From: an uncultured Aquimarina sp. | GTDB lineage: Bacteria; Bacteroidota; Bacteroidia; Flavobacteriales; Flavobacteriaceae | Length of the DNA: 64,000 nucleotides | Assembly: GCA_947501475.1 (NCBI GenBank) | Contig: CANMWA010000008.1 | Span: forward strand, 62,001 to 126,000 | Direction: 5' to 3' | In this document: positions 17,684 through 28,294 of the stretch, piece after piece | Position numbering within the stretch: position 1 is the first letter of the stretch | Layout of the letters: each line of letters starts with the position of its first letter | The notes under the pieces: model-generated | Seen by the model: the letters and a program-made list of their open reading frames with translations, nothing else | Told to the model about the DNA's origin: nothing | Database searches by the model: none | Position numbers and translations under genes: made by a program

Positions 17684-18430
17684 CTAGTTCTGTATTTTAA
17701 ATACAATCGGCAATTGATATTTTACCGTTACTGGCGCTCCTCTTTGCTTACCGGGTGTCATCAAAGGAAACAGGTCAATCACTCTTTCTGCTTCTTGTTG
17801 TAGTTTTGGATGTGGTGCCCTAACTTGTATATTCTTAATCATCCCACTAGCATCAACATCAAATTGAGTATAAATACGTTGAACTCCTGTTAACCCATAT
17901 CTCTCACCAAGTTCTGTATTAAATTTTCTCGATACAATATTCCTGATTTTTTCAGAAAAACAGGCAGCTTTTTCTTCGTTTGTACCTAGATTTTCACACC
18001 CAGGAAAAACAGGCACAGATTCTACTCTTGTAAAAGGGTAGTTTTTAGGTTCGTCTTCGCCATCATCGGTATCATCGGGTAGAGCATCCGGATTAAAAGG
18101 GGTTGACTCAATTAGTTTGTTTTTAAAAATCCTATCCATATCCTCTATCACTGCATCATCTTTTACAACAATTGGATCAGATGGTTCAACAACTTTTTGA
18201 GGTTTCACTTTTATTGCCAGCTCTTTTTTTACCTCTTTTTCGATTTCAAAATCTCCCATAGTAAAAACAGGGTTTTCAAAAATATCAACAGGTTCAGGGT
18301 TAACAATAATAGCCTGCGAAGCTGTATAGACTTCAAACATCAAATAAGTAAATAATAGACTTGCAATAAGTCCAATCTGAAAATTCACCAATGTACTTTT
18401 TCGTACATTAGCATCGTGCTTGTTACTCAT
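17684..18430 (-). CDS. energy transducer TonB-type protein 1
   Basis: About 248 residues from the ATG at 18430; 15 further in-frame codons upstream are unlikely to be translated because the cytoplasmic start MSNKHDANVRKSTLVNFQIG is typical. It has one N-terminal anchor (about 18-36), a periplasmic linker with Glu/Lys/Pro, and a TonB C-terminal domain with VFPGCENLG, FNTELGERYGLTGVQRIY and MTPGKQRGAPVTVKYQLPIV. Such proteins carry proton-motive energy from ExbBD to outer-membrane receptors. It is a paralogue of the next gene upstream but separated from it by a terminator. Confidence 0.9.
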   Translation of the reverse strand: MSNKHDANVRKSTLVNFQIGLIASLLFTYLMFEVYTASQAIIVNPEPVDIFENPVFTMGDFEIEKEVKKELAIKVKPQKVVEPSDPIVVKDDAVIEDMDRIFKNKLIESTPFNPDALPDDTDDGEDEPKNYPFTRVESVPVFPGCENLGTNEEKAACFSEKIRNIVSRKFNTELGERYGLTGVQRIYTQFDVDASGMIKNIQVRAPHPKLQQEAERVIDLFPLMTPGKQRGAPVTVKYQLPIVFKIQN

Positions 18431-18483
18431 AATATTTAGTTTTAACGTTACAATTAAATCTAAATCAACAAGCATACCAAAAA

Positions 18484-18513
18484 AGAACCCCGCTACACTA
18501 GTAACGGGGTTCT
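18484..18513 (-). terminator. intrinsic terminator after TonB-type gene 2
   Basis: AGAACCCCG and CGGGGTTCT form a GC-rich stem, and on the minus strand TTTTTT follows. It lies between the two TonB-type genes, so the downstream one probably has its own promoter. Confidence 0.88.
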
Positions 18514-18538
18514 CATATAATAAAAAGTATTTTTTTTC

Positions 18539-19264
18539 TTAGTCTTGCACCTGAAAAACTATTGGCAGTGAGTATAGTACCCCTACTGCTTTTCCTCGTT
18601 GTTTTCCTGGAGTCATCTTAGGCAAAAGCTTCACTACTCTTTGTGCTTCTTTTTCTAACCTTGGATGTGGCCCTCTAGCCTGTACACCAACAATATTACC
18701 TCCTCTATCGATTTTGAATCTAACATAGATTCTATTCACTCCTGATAATCCTAATTCGCTACCTAGTTCTGTATTAAATTTACGGTTAACAAACTTTTTA
18801 ACCTTATCACTCATACATTTCTTTTTGGCTGCATTTCCTCCAGCACCTTCACATCCAGGAAAGATTGGCACATTCTCAATAACAGCAAATGGTATATCAC
18901 CTATTTCTTCTTCTTCTTCTACATCTTCTACCTCTTCTACTTCTACTATTTCTTCTTCTTGATTAGTTTCTGTAGATTCTATAATAGTTTCTTCTACTTC
19001 TTCTTCATCCTCTACTACATCAATAATTTCTGGAGCAGGTGGCGGTGGCGGTGGCGGTGGCGGTGTATTTAAATTTTGAGTAATTGGCACATCCTCTTCT
19101 TCTAATTCATCAAGATTTACCTGACCAATATCAATATTACTCCTATCATAGGTTTTCCACTCGATACCTTGCCATGTTATAATAAGCACTAAAATAAGCC
19201 CTAGTTGAAGAAACAATGTACTTCTTCTAGTTAAATCTGCTTTAGGATTTTTCTTTGGTTCCAT
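18539..19264 (-). CDS. energy transducer TonB-type protein 2
   Basis: 241 residues. The cytoplasmic start MEPKKNPKADLTRRSTLFLQ precedes one helix (about 17-34). The periplasmic linker has a run of nine prolines (TPPPPPPPPPAPEI, about 67-80) followed by a very acidic Glu/Val segment (about 83-123). The TonB C-terminal domain shows IFPGCEGAGG, FNTELGSELGLSGVNRIYVR and MTPGKQRGKAVGVLYSLPIV. It probably couples the proton-motive force to TonB-dependent receptors. ExbB/ExbD genes are not in the window. Its linker differs strongly from that of paralogue 1. Confidence 0.92.
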   Translation of the reverse strand: MEPKKNPKADLTRRSTLFLQLGLILVLIITWQGIEWKTYDRSNIDIGQVNLDELEEEDVPITQNLNTPPPPPPPPPAPEIIDVVEDEEEVEETIIESTETNQEEEIVEVEEVEDVEEEEEIGDIPFAVIENVPIFPGCEGAGGNAAKKKCMSDKVKKFVNRKFNTELGSELGLSGVNRIYVRFKIDRGGNIVGVQARGPHPRLEKEAQRVVKLLPKMTPGKQRGKAVGVLYSLPIVFQVQD

Positions 19265-19427
19265 AATTATATTACGTTATAGGATTGCTAAAATAGCTAA
19301 TTTCTTTTGTAAATTACAATTAATGACAAAAATGTAAAACAAAAAATATGTTTTTTAACTTTTATCTTATTCTTACTATTGAAACAAAAACTCAGGTTAG
19401 AGTATTTGCTTAATTCATTACGAATCG

Positions 19428-19832
19428 TTATTGATTAAATCTAATCAACTTATTCTCAAACACTTTCAACACTATAGCAGCAAAAATTATACCACTTGTA
19501 TTGGCCAATATATCGTTCCATTCTGGGCTTCGATAATTGGTTAATAGCCCTTGCAATAATTCCATAAGACCTCCATAAAAAAAACACAATAATGCACTTT
19601 TGACTAAACTTTGCTTAAAATTTTCATTTCTATTTTTAGATAAAAAGAAAAAACTAAACCACACTAGTGTGAATATAAAATAGGCTATAGAATGTCCAAT
19701 TTTATCACTTCCTTGAATACCTGTTCTAAAAGGAAGTATAAATCTCGCTAGAGATGCCAGGGTTATCACTATAGTAGATGTTACTACTATAACAAAAAGG
19801 GTTTTATGCCCCAATAACTTCTTTATACCCAT
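19428..19832 (-). CDS. VanZ-like membrane protein
   Basis: About 134 residues and four helices. The VanZ-type pattern is present: [20 protein letters not shown], then [20 protein letters not shown] followed by DILANTSG. The ATG at 19832 starts the family-like [10 protein letters not shown]; an ATG at 19850 would add six residues. Either start lies inside the end of gcvH, an overlap of 29 or 47 bp in another frame. VanZ-like proteins are widespread and their biochemical role is mostly unknown. Co-translation with gcvH is likely. Confidence 0.85.
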   Translation of the reverse strand: MGIKKLLGHKTLFVIVVTSTIVITLASLARFILPFRTGIQGSDKIGHSIAYFIFTLVWFSFFFLSKNRNENFKQSLVKSALLCFFYGGLMELLQGLLTNYRSPEWNDILANTSGIIFAAIVLKVFENKLIRFNQ

Positions 19833-20184
19833 CTGCAGATAATAAGTCATCTATTTGAGAAGCATCAGAGATCTTAATCTTTACCATCCAACCTTCTCCA
19901 TAAGGATCGCTATTTACTAATTCTGGGTCACTTTCAAGTGTTTCATTAAATTCTATAATCTCTCCAGATAATGGAAGGAATAAATCTGAAACTGTTTTGA
20001 CAGCCTCTACAGTACCAAAAACCTCTTCTCGATCTAGTTCTTCGCCCATAGTTTCTACTTCGACATAAACGATATCTCCTAGTTCGCTTTGTGCAAAATC
20101 AGTTACTCCAACTGTCGCTACGTCTCCGTCTATTTTAACCCATTCGTGGTCTTTGGTATATTTTAATTCTGAAGGAATATTCAT
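19804..20184 (-). CDS. gcvH: glycine cleavage system H protein
   Basis: 126 residues, the usual length. It carries the lipoyl arm that shuttles the aminomethyl group between P, T and L proteins of glycine cleavage. The lipoylation site is Lys63 in [14 protein letters not shown]. The start [20 protein letters not shown] is family-typical. No gcvP or gcvT is in the window. The 3' end overlaps the VanZ-like gene, as described there. sprA lies upstream on the same strand with about 140 bp between the genes. Confidence 0.97.
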   Translation of the reverse strand: MNIPSELKYTKDHEWVKIDGDVATVGVTDFAQSELGDIVYVEVETMGEELDREEVFGTVEAVKTVSDLFLPLSGEIIEFNETLESDPELVNSDPYGEGWMVKIKISDASQIDDLLSADGYKEVIGA

Positions 20185-20324
20185 CCGAAAAAAAGTATTT
20201 ATGAATTGTTATTATTTTAACGACGAAAATAATTCTATTTTATTAAATTTTCAGAAAACCTAACAAAAATTTATCAAAAAACAATTATCAATACCCTTTT
20301 TATAGATCAATAGCGAGTAAACTA

Positions 20325-23300
20325 TTAGTTTCCAAAATTATATCTCAATGTAAATCCTCCTCTAATTGTTGTTTGAGGAAATGCTGTTGAAATCGAATAC
20401 TCTGAAAATGTATGATCATAAAAGAATAATGCGGTTAGATTTTTACTTAAAGCATAATCCGCAGTAAACTTTAGACCATAAATATCTTGCCCAGATGTAA
20501 TCTGAGTGTTCTCTAAATCCAGATACCTGATCAATGTTTCGTTCTGACGGAATGATAAATCGGCTCTAAGATTTAGATCGCTCTTAATAATCTGTTTTCT
20601 TCCAGCTATCCTTGTCGCAAAAGTAAGATCTTGTAATCTATATCCTAATCCAATGATATACTCGTTTCCTTGAATTTCAGTAAGCAGGTTATTATCAAAA
20701 CTTAACGACAAAGCTCTGTCTTTTTTCCACTCGGCAAGAATCTTAATAGAATTTTGCATTTCCATATCCAATCGCATCAACGGACTAAACTGCTCTGTAA
20801 GGTTAATGTTAGAATATAATACTGGATTTCTAAAATTACCTGCCTGATCAACAATACCATTAACTGCGTCATTTTCTTTAAACTCAAGATTGGCTTGAAA
20901 TTGATTAATCGTATAATTAGCGCGATATCCATGGGCTACCGAAAAACGCTTGAAACGTTTCTTAAACCATTTCAGATTCATTAATCCTGTATATTTTACA
21001 TCCCAATTTGGCAATGGTACATCTCTGAAAGCTCCTTTTTGAACTTTTGAAGGATCAGAGCCCGAATATGCAGAAAGAAAAGCTGGTAACAATACAGCTT
21101 GATTGGATTTACCAAAACCTACTGGATAACGATATCCATTAGGCTCTTGTTCTGCGCTTCTAGGAAAATCTGTCGTACCATAAAAATCGGCTGCCAAGCG
21201 TTCTGCAATAACCTGCCTATTTTCTCTAAACTCATTAAATGCTTCTGAGGTAAACTCATCACTTTTCTTAAACGCTGTATTGATCAACAATGTAGAAACT
21301 GTATAATTACCAAAAGTATTAGGTGTAAGAGATGCGTATGGATTCTCCTGATCAATTTCCCCGGTTGTATTATTTACATTAACTCTATAATTCTCGGTAA
21401 ATGTTTCAGAATAATTTCTATTGGCACTAATATCTATCTTAAGGTCTTTTAATAATCCTACTGAAGCCTGGATATTAAGCTGCCTGCCTTCAACTTCTTG
21501 ATATTGCTGATTAAAATCATCATACAAAGTAAGCCATCCGTTACGTGCTGCTATATCTCTAATCTCTGATTGACTACCAAAAGTAAAGCCTACAGTTGGT
21601 TTTAGAGTACCCACAAATCCGGGTTCTCTGGTATAACCAGGCAAGAAAATCCCATTGTCTTGCTGATAATTAATATTTACTTTTTTAACTGCAGTAACTA
21701 ATCCAACAAGAGTATTATATGCTTTATCACCTACACTCAACTTACTTTTAGTTCTCTTAGCACGACTATTGGCTACTTTCTTTTCTTCAGATTTTGCTTC
21801 TGATTTTGCATCTTCTTTTCCTTTAGCATCTTTCTTTTTCTTGCCTTTTCGTCTTCCAGGTTTTTTCTTGGTTAATCCTACATATTTATACAATGTATTC
21901 ATATCCAAAGACCCGTTTACAGTATGCACATTAGCATTCTGAACGGTATTACCTAAATCAGGAATGCCCTCTAATGTTTTTAAAGCCTCACTTCCTTTCA
22001 CCCATTGAAAATCTGCATTGTAACTATACGTCGCACGCATAAACTTAAATACCGGGACTTTCTTAAAAGGAATTTCATAATTAACCTGTAATTGCTGACT
22101 ATGGGTATTTGGATCTCCTATTTCAAAAAACCCACTCCAAACACCAATAGTATCATCTACATTATTGTTTTCATCAATAAAATTTTTAACGATACGATTA
22201 TTAGCAGATGTAAAATTGAAATTCAATGATTTAGTAAGGTTGTAATTAACACCATATTGCCAATCAAAAAGAAAATTACGCTGAAATAATGTTGGTAAAC
22301 GTATATCATCTGGACCTAGAGTAATATCTCTAAATATTTGCTCATTATACTGCCTATTAATATTAGAACTAACCGATATACTCGTAGGAAGAAGATTAAA
22401 ATTAAAATCTTTAAGCAAATCAAAATACTTGCTTTTACCCAAGAATTTTATCTTTTTAAAGGGTTCTACTTCTTTTGGTTGAAAACTAAAATCATAAGTA
22501 CCTCCAAGTCTTACACTCTGGTCGAGGGATTTTTCTATTTCAAAATCCCGATGATCCGTTTGATTGTATGTTCCTGAAAATGTAAAGTTTTCTATATCAT
22601 ACGGCATAGGTTTTTTATCACCTGTTCGTTCTTTACGCAATCCTATAATATTATAACTTTGCCTTTTTGTATAATCCGTAGATTGTCGTTCTATTCTCTC
22701 TTTTTCTTCTGGATCTGAAATATTATCTAATCGTTCTTGTAATTCTAAATCCTGAAATTCTGGATCGAACTGAGGGGTAATTAACTCTTCGCCTCGACTA
22801 TAATTAAAAGGAATTTGTATCCCCCATTTTTTGGGTAAAAGTTGACCTACATTAACATTAGTAGTTACATCGTATTGTCTAACATCTTCTCTACTTCGTT
22901 CATTAGGCCCTTGTTCTATACCACCAAATCCAATAGTAGTAATCCGTCCTGAAGCACTAACATTTGCAAAATCTGCAATATTTGCATCTAAGCTACCTAC
23001 TGTAGCCCAACCACCTCTATTTTTAAGATCGCTAAGACGCATCTCATTAAACCAAACAGTACCCGATTGATCAGTACCGCTATCATTTTTAACACCCACC
23101 ATCATCACACGTATATCTCCAAAATTTGGATTACCTTTTATAGCAAGTCTAAGGTTACCTAATGCATCGTTTGGAGCTGGATTTGGGTTTGGGTTTTCGC
23201 CATTGCCATCAAAATATACTAAAGTATTTGCATCCAAATCTGCATTTCCAATAACTGCAGATTTAATTTTTTGCAATAAACTCAAGTCTAGATTTAATCT

Positions 23301-26300
23301 ATTATTACTCGGCCAAACTTCATCTGCATTTCTGTCATTTAGATCTGAAACTTCTAAGGGCAATTCTATCTGATAGAAATTATTAGTAAAGTCATTACCC
23401 ATTCTAATAAACGCTGTAAGATCACCATTATTGATCGCAGTTTGATTAGGAACAGATTCTGCATGTATAAACAACTCAAGGTTTTCATACTGACGCATAT
23501 CAACATTAAAATTCTTATACACCCCTCTAGAATCATCTGATTGAAGATTATTTACAGTAAGTGCCAAAGATCTTTCATCTTCTCTAATAATGTTATTATT
23601 ATTATTTAATTGCTCTCTTACTACTCCAGGTGGGGTTGAATAATTTGGTGTTTCTTCTTCACTTACCGAAGTAACAATTACTTCGCTATCTCCAAACACA
23701 TTAAGACCGCTAGTCGGGTCATTAACTTGGTTACCTTCTACAACATATCTTCTATAATCTCCTCTTACCAGATCCATATTACCAAATCTTAATAAAGTCT
23801 GTTGAGAAAAATCTGTAAGATACATTCTCATAAATCGAATCGATCTAAAATCACTAATATTTATAGCTCTATCCGGATCATAAATTGGTACTTTGAATCG
23901 CACCCAACGTGTATTAATCTCACGTCCAGAAACAGGAACCGTTGCATCTATTACATCAGAAATATATCCTGTACCCCCATCATTACCCACACCCATGCCT
24001 CTAAAAATCGGAATTTCATACTCAAAATAACTATTAATAGTATTCATAGTATTATCTCTATTCACATCCTCTGCGGTAGGAAAAGTGGTATTACCACGAT
24101 CATCATTAGACACATCTGTTGGCGAGTTCCCCTCGGTACCATTATATTGATCATATCGCTGCACAATATCACCACTTGCTTGAAGGAAATAAGTATAATT
24201 ATCTGCCGATGGATCATCTAAAGATCGAAAAGCTTCAAACTCAGGTTTTAGCTTCTCATCAGCATCACTTAACCCATCAAAACCTGCATCTTGAATACTT
24301 CTTGCTGCTCCTTCAGAATCGAATGCATAGATCAATGATTGATTAATAGGCACTTTAGCATAATCAGTATTTATAATATCTGTATCACTTCCGTCAGCTG
24401 GTAATCCGTTTTCATATTGTTTCCTCCCATCTTTTAGTACATCTTCACTAATGTTACCTAGGTTAAAAACGATGGTCCCTCCTGGATTATCGACATCATC
24501 ATATTCAAAAGGATCCATCAACCAAAATTCTATAAACTCTACATTGGCTTGCTCAAAATTTGTAGAAGTAAGCTGTCTTGTTATCCCTCCGAAATTTTCT
24601 CTAGGGTTTGGTGTTATATTACTTCCTGGGGCATAACCTGGATTAAAATTATAAGGCCCTCTAGTTCCTGGATCATAATTTAAATCTAGTGTAAACAATG
24701 CCAGTGATTGCCCAGTTACTATATCTGTTTCTGGAAAAATCTCATCTATAAACACCCTTCGTGTTCTATTGGTTGCTAAGTCTTCGTCGGTGACTCCACT
24801 AGGTCTACCGTTACTATAAAAAATTGGATCTATTGAATACCACGATAATTTTGCTCTTTTATTCCCTGATTCAATACCATCAATAACATTTGTGCTTGTG
24901 GGGTCTGGATTTCCAAACCCGATAGGTACACTAGACAATTCCCATGATAGCGGCGAGCTAACATCTATTCTAGTTTGCGCACCTTCAAAATCATCTATAT
25001 ACGTAGTAACTTTTCCATCAAAATCTGCACCTTTAGGTGCACCTGCAACAAGATATGCTCCTTCTGCTCTAATGGATGCATTTGAAGGAACATCGGTATC
25101 GATATTTGGTAATTTATTTACGATCCTGGTCAGCAAAGGAATCTCTGTAGAGTAATTTAAATTAAGCCCTAATATAGTATTGTTTATAGGTTCAAAATCA
25201 TAATTAGATTTTTGCGTAATCGGTCTTTCATTAAGGTTTAAATATGTACCACCTATTATAAATTCATCACTAAATTTGTGTTCTATATTTAATCCTGTAA
25301 ATCGTTTAGTTTGCTGTCCAAAAACAGCATTGTTTTCTGTAGAAACCTGGATTGGTGTATTTGAAGCCTTTAAGGACTCATCAAGTATAGTAACTCTACC
25401 CAATTGATAATTGACCGTATAATCTACTCCTTCTTGTAACACTCTACCTCCAGCTGTAACTGTAACAGATCCTTGTGGCACATTAAACGCTCCAAGAGGA
25501 ATCCCATCTTGACCAGAAGATTTGTATCTACCTTTTAATTGAAAATAATTCTTATCGGCAGATCTTTGTTCGGCTATTACTTTTGTCTGTGTATACAGGT
25601 CTCTAAATACATATTCTGCCTGATTGGGGTTATATGAATCAGGGTTTATATAATTAGCTCCCGCCGGGCCATTATCTAATTTATTAAAAAGATGTTCCCC
25701 AAAGGGTTCTATTGTAGTAAATACGATACGCCCATTTTCTGAATCTATAGTAACTCCTGGAACATAATCAAAGAAGCCATCTCCTCCTTGAACAGGGTCA
25801 TTATTTGGATTAAGGCGATCTAGATTAAACACCTTAAGTAAGGTAGTTTGCTCTACGTCATCAGGCAACGCAAGGTTAGAGCCTTCTGCTGCAGTTATAT
25901 AATTAATAGGAGACGGGTTAGAATACAAAATATTAAGCCTAAAATCATTTTGTTCTATTCTAAATGCTCCAGTACTGTATATGTTTTTCATCATTAAATC
26001 CCATATCGGAAGCGTAACATTTACAATAGGACTTTTTAACATTTTAACTACCAAACTTTGACTAGATCCTGCTTGCACATCATCTGTACCTGTAGTATCT
26101 CCAATTGTTGCATCTACCCCATCATTAGCGAATTCTCCTACTTGAAAAACACGGCCACCAACTGTATATTGATACGCAACTGCTAATACTTCATCGTTAT
26201 TTAATCGTTGGTTTAATGAGATATATCCTAACTGTGTGTTTAATGTATATTCGCTTGGGTTCAATTTCTTTGCATTTTCGAGAATAGCGTAATCAAAACC

Positions 26301-27563
26301 TTCATTAAAACTTGATATTGCCCCGGTAAAACCTTGCTGTACTGTTGGTATTTGGCGTATCGCATCGGTTATAGGACCAGCTGGACCAATTGCCGTTGGA
26401 TCCAGATCATTGTTACTGTTGTTTGGAAAAGCTCCTGCACCTGTATTAAATAAACTAGCTGGGATAGTAGAATTACCTGTTTCTGGTGATTCTCCAATAT
26501 CCTGAAGTGCAACAATATTACGGGCATTGGTGAGGGTTTGAGAACTGGTAGCTCTATTTGTAATCCACACCTCTATTCTGGTAATCTGAATATTATTATT
26601 AATGAAAGGATAGCTCGCTAAAGCCTGATCATAATTATCTCTAAAATAATGTGAAAGGAAAAAATGTCGATTTTCATCATAATCTAATGCAAACAGTTCA
26701 AATTCTTCAACTGTTCCGCCTCCTTCTACATTTACAGATCTAGTTTCTGATCTCTGCTCAGAGTAGACTCCTGTAATAGTAGTTCTACCGAATTGCAATC
26801 CCATTTTAACACCAAAAAGACTTTGTGCTCCCTGGATTAAAGAACTGTTAAGCGGCATACTTACATTACCCACTTCTATACTCTGAATAATATCATCTTC
26901 TGTAGGGGTATATTCTAACTTTAATTGATTCTGAAAATCAAAGGTAGACTCTGTATCATAATTAGCTGTTACTTGTAATCTTGTACCTATTTTCCCTAAT
27001 AGACTTAGACTGATCCGCTGATCAAAATCAAAAGTAAAATTACTTCGATTACGAGGTGAAAAAGCAGGATTATCCTGTTTGGTATACAATAATCCAAGAT
27101 CCATCTCTACAGATCCTTGAGGAATAATTTCTATTTCATTACTACCAAAAACAGATTCGAAGAAATTAGAATTTACATAAAAAATTGGCAATAAATTCTT
27201 ACGTTTTTCTTCACTTCCGTCTTTTTTACCACTAAATGCTTCTATTTTTTCTTTAAAATACTTTCTTCGTCCTTCTTCTTCCACCAAAGCTTCAAACTCT
27301 GCTGGTGTTAAAAAAAGAGGATATTTCACATTGAAATCCCCAAGCATTTCTCTATAGATATACCGATTAGTAATCGGATCATAATCGTATTTGGTAACTA
27401 TACTATTAGGATCTGGTAAGGAGATTTCACCTAACGAAAATGTAGTACTTGTCGAATCACGAACAGTTTCGTTCTCCTGACCTTGTAACACCCCGCTATA
27501 AAGTGCTATCAAACATACAAATATCCTAAAAAAATTAAATTGTAAATAATTCAACGAACTCAA
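20325..27563 (-). CDS. sprA: SprA, type IX secretion outer-membrane translocon
   Basis: 2412 residues, close to the usual length. An N-terminal signal peptide (about 7-29) is followed by a giant beta-barrel protein rich in Asn, Tyr and aromatic beta strands. Family blocks include MDLGLLYTKQDNPAFSPRNR, then FDFDQRISLSLLGKIGTRL, and IDDFEGAQTRIDVSSPLSWE. SprA is the outer-membrane pore through which type IX cargo proteins leave the cell, including gliding adhesins. A lysine-rich stretch near residues 1895-1950 (KKPGRRKGKKKKDAKGKED) looks like an insertion in a surface or periplasmic loop. The protein ends in aromatic strand FTLRYNFGN. ruvA ends 5 bp before its start codon. Confidence 0.97.
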   Translation of the reverse strand: MSSLNYLQFNFFRIFVCLIALYSGVLQGQENETVRDSTSTTFSLGEISLPDPNSIVTKYDYDPITNRYIYREMLGDFNVKYPLFLTPAEFEALVEEEGRRKYFKEKIEAFSGKKDGSEEKRKNLLPIFYVNSNFFESVFGSNEIEIIPQGSVEMDLGLLYTKQDNPAFSPRNRSNFTFDFDQRISLSLLGKIGTRLQVTANYDTESTFDFQNQLKLEYTPTEDDIIQSIEVGNVSMPLNSSLIQGAQSLFGVKMGLQFGRTTITGVYSEQRSETRSVNVEGGGTVEEFELFALDYDENRHFFLSHYFRDNYDQALASYPFINNNIQITRIEVWITNRATSSQTLTNARNIVALQDIGESPETGNSTIPASLFNTGAGAFPNNSNNDLDPTAIGPAGPITDAIRQIPTVQQGFTGAISSFNEGFDYAILENAKKLNPSEYTLNTQLGYISLNQRLNNDEVLAVAYQYTVGGRVFQVGEFANDGVDATIGDTTGTDDVQAGSSQSLVVKMLKSPIVNVTLPIWDLMMKNIYSTGAFRIEQNDFRLNILYSNPSPINYITAAEGSNLALPDDVEQTTLLKVFNLDRLNPNNDPVQGGDGFFDYVPGVTIDSENGRIVFTTIEPFGEHLFNKLDNGPAGANYINPDSYNPNQAEYVFRDLYTQTKVIAEQRSADKNYFQLKGRYKSSGQDGIPLGAFNVPQGSVTVTAGGRVLQEGVDYTVNYQLGRVTILDESLKASNTPIQVSTENNAVFGQQTKRFTGLNIEHKFSDEFIIGGTYLNLNERPITQKSNYDFEPINNTILGLNLNYSTEIPLLTRIVNKLPNIDTDVPSNASIRAEGAYLVAGAPKGADFDGKVTTYIDDFEGAQTRIDVSSPLSWELSSVPIGFGNPDPTSTNVIDGIESGNKRAKLSWYSIDPIFYSNGRPSGVTDEDLATNRTRRVFIDEIFPETDIVTGQSLALFTLDLNYDPGTRGPYNFNPGYAPGSNITPNPRENFGGITRQLTSTNFEQANVEFIEFWLMDPFEYDDVDNPGGTIVFNLGNISEDVLKDGRKQYENGLPADGSDTDIINTDYAKVPINQSLIYAFDSEGAARSIQDAGFDGLSDADEKLKPEFEAFRSLDDPSADNYTYFLQASGDIVQRYDQYNGTEGNSPTDVSNDDRGNTTFPTAEDVNRDNTMNTINSYFEYEIPIFRGMGVGNDGGTGYISDVIDATVPVSGREINTRWVRFKVPIYDPDRAINISDFRSIRFMRMYLTDFSQQTLLRFGNMDLVRGDYRRYVVEGNQVNDPTSGLNVFGDSEVIVTSVSEEETPNYSTPPGVVREQLNNNNNIIREDERSLALTVNNLQSDDSRGVYKNFNVDMRQYENLELFIHAESVPNQTAINNGDLTAFIRMGNDFTNNFYQIELPLEVSDLNDRNADEVWPSNNRLNLDLSLLQKIKSAVIGNADLDANTLVYFDGNGENPNPNPAPNDALGNLRLAIKGNPNFGDIRVMMVGVKNDSGTDQSGTVWFNEMRLSDLKNRGGWATVGSLDANIADFANVSASGRITTIGFGGIEQGPNERSREDVRQYDVTTNVNVGQLLPKKWGIQIPFNYSRGEELITPQFDPEFQDLELQERLDNISDPEEKERIERQSTDYTKRQSYNIIGLRKERTGDKKPMPYDIENFTFSGTYNQTDHRDFEIEKSLDQSVRLGGTYDFSFQPKEVEPFKKIKFLGKSKYFDLLKDFNFNLLPTSISVSSNINRQYNEQIFRDITLGPDDIRLPTLFQRNFLFDWQYGVNYNLTKSLNFNFTSANNRIVKNFIDENNNVDDTIGVWSGFFEIGDPNTHSQQLQVNYEIPFKKVPVFKFMRATYSYNADFQWVKGSEALKTLEGIPDLGNTVQNANVHTVNGSLDMNTLYKYVGLTKKKPGRRKGKKKKDAKGKEDAKSEAKSEEKKVANSRAKRTKSKLSVGDKAYNTLVGLVTAVKKVNINYQQDNGIFLPGYTREPGFVGTLKPTVGFTFGSQSEIRDIAARNGWLTLYDDFNQQYQEVEGRQLNIQASVGLLKDLKIDISANRNYSETFTENYRVNVNNTTGEIDQENPYASLTPNTFGNYTVSTLLINTAFKKSDEFTSEAFNEFRENRQVIAERLAADFYGTTDFPRSAEQEPNGYRYPVGFGKSNQAVLLPAFLSAYSGSDPSKVQKGAFRDVPLPNWDVKYTGLMNLKWFKKRFKRFSVAHGYRANYTINQFQANLEFKENDAVNGIVDQAGNFRNPVLYSNINLTEQFSPLMRLDMEMQNSIKILAEWKKDRALSLSFDNNLLTEIQGNEYIIGLGYRLQDLTFATRIAGRKQIIKSDLNLRADLSFRQNETLIRYLDLENTQITSGQDIYGLKFTADYALSKNLTALFFYDHTFSEYSISTAFPQTTIRGGFTLRYNFGN

Positions 27564-27568
27564 TGTTT

Positions 27569-28150
27569 TTATAAGTTTTTTAGTGCCTGTTTAATAATAT
27601 TTTCTATTGTTTCTTTGGGGGTAGTTTTTAGAACTCGATCAACAGCTTTTTCAGCAAGCTTTCGATTGAATCCAAGGGTTTCTAATGCAGATAACGCTTC
27701 ATCTTTATTAGTATTGCTTTGAGATACTGAAACTTCATCAATATTATAGACTTTAAGTATTTTATCTTTAAGATCAAGAATAACACGCTGGGCAGTTTTA
27801 GCTCCTATTCCTTTTATAGATTGTATTGTAGCTACATCATTAGAAGCAATAGCTTCTTTTATTTGATCAGGATGTAATGATGACAACATGGTTCTGGCTG
27901 TACTTGCTCCTATGCCTGAAACAGAAATCAAAAGTCTAAAAATTTCTCTTTCTGATTTTTCTGCAAAACCAAATAATGTATGGGAATCCTCTTTTACTTG
28001 AAGATGTGTATAGAGTTGCAATACTTCTCCTTCGGGAATTAAAGAAAAAGTATGCAGTGAGATATGTAAAATATACCCTACTCCACCGCAATCTATAACA
28101 ACATCGGTAGGGTTTTTTTCTACAAGCCTCCCCTTGATATGTGTGATCAT
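27569..28150 (-). CDS. ruvA: Holliday junction DNA helicase subunit RuvA
   Basis: 193 residues in the usual order: an OB-fold N-terminal domain (MITHIKGRLVEKNPTDVVID), two helix-hairpin-helix motifs (SVSGIGASTARTM and SIKGIGAKTAQRV), and the C-terminal domain (DEALSALETLGFNRKLAEKA) that contacts RuvB. RuvA binds the four-way junction during recombination repair. ruvB lies separately at 37.5 kb in this window. The gene is 5 bp upstream of sprA, so the two may share a transcript. Confidence 0.97.
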   Translation of the reverse strand: MITHIKGRLVEKNPTDVVIDCGGVGYILHISLHTFSLIPEGEVLQLYTHLQVKEDSHTLFGFAEKSEREIFRLLISVSGIGASTARTMLSSLHPDQIKEAIASNDVATIQSIKGIGAKTAQRVILDLKDKILKVYNIDEVSVSQSNTNKDEALSALETLGFNRKLAEKAVDRVLKTTPKETIENIIKQALKNL

Positions 28151-28208
28151 TTGTTAAGTTGATGTTAAGCAACCAAATGTAATAAAATTCTATTATATAA
28201 ATAGGATA

Positions 28209-28246
28209 AAAAACACCCATTAAAAAAGTGTTCTTTAAAGGGTGTT
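28209..28246 (-). terminator. intrinsic terminator of maeB
   Basis: AACACCC/GGGTGTT arms with a second internal pairing between them, followed on the minus strand by TTTTTT. It lies about 50 bp after the maeB stop codon and before ruvA. Confidence 0.8.
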
Positions 28247-28294
28247 GAATTTTCTATATAATTATATAGCGTTATTTATACTATAATTTTAAAC

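Noticed and set aside
23802..24221. 139-codon open frame opposite sprA
   Set aside because: Ile/His-rich shadow of the asparagine-rich sprA reading frame.
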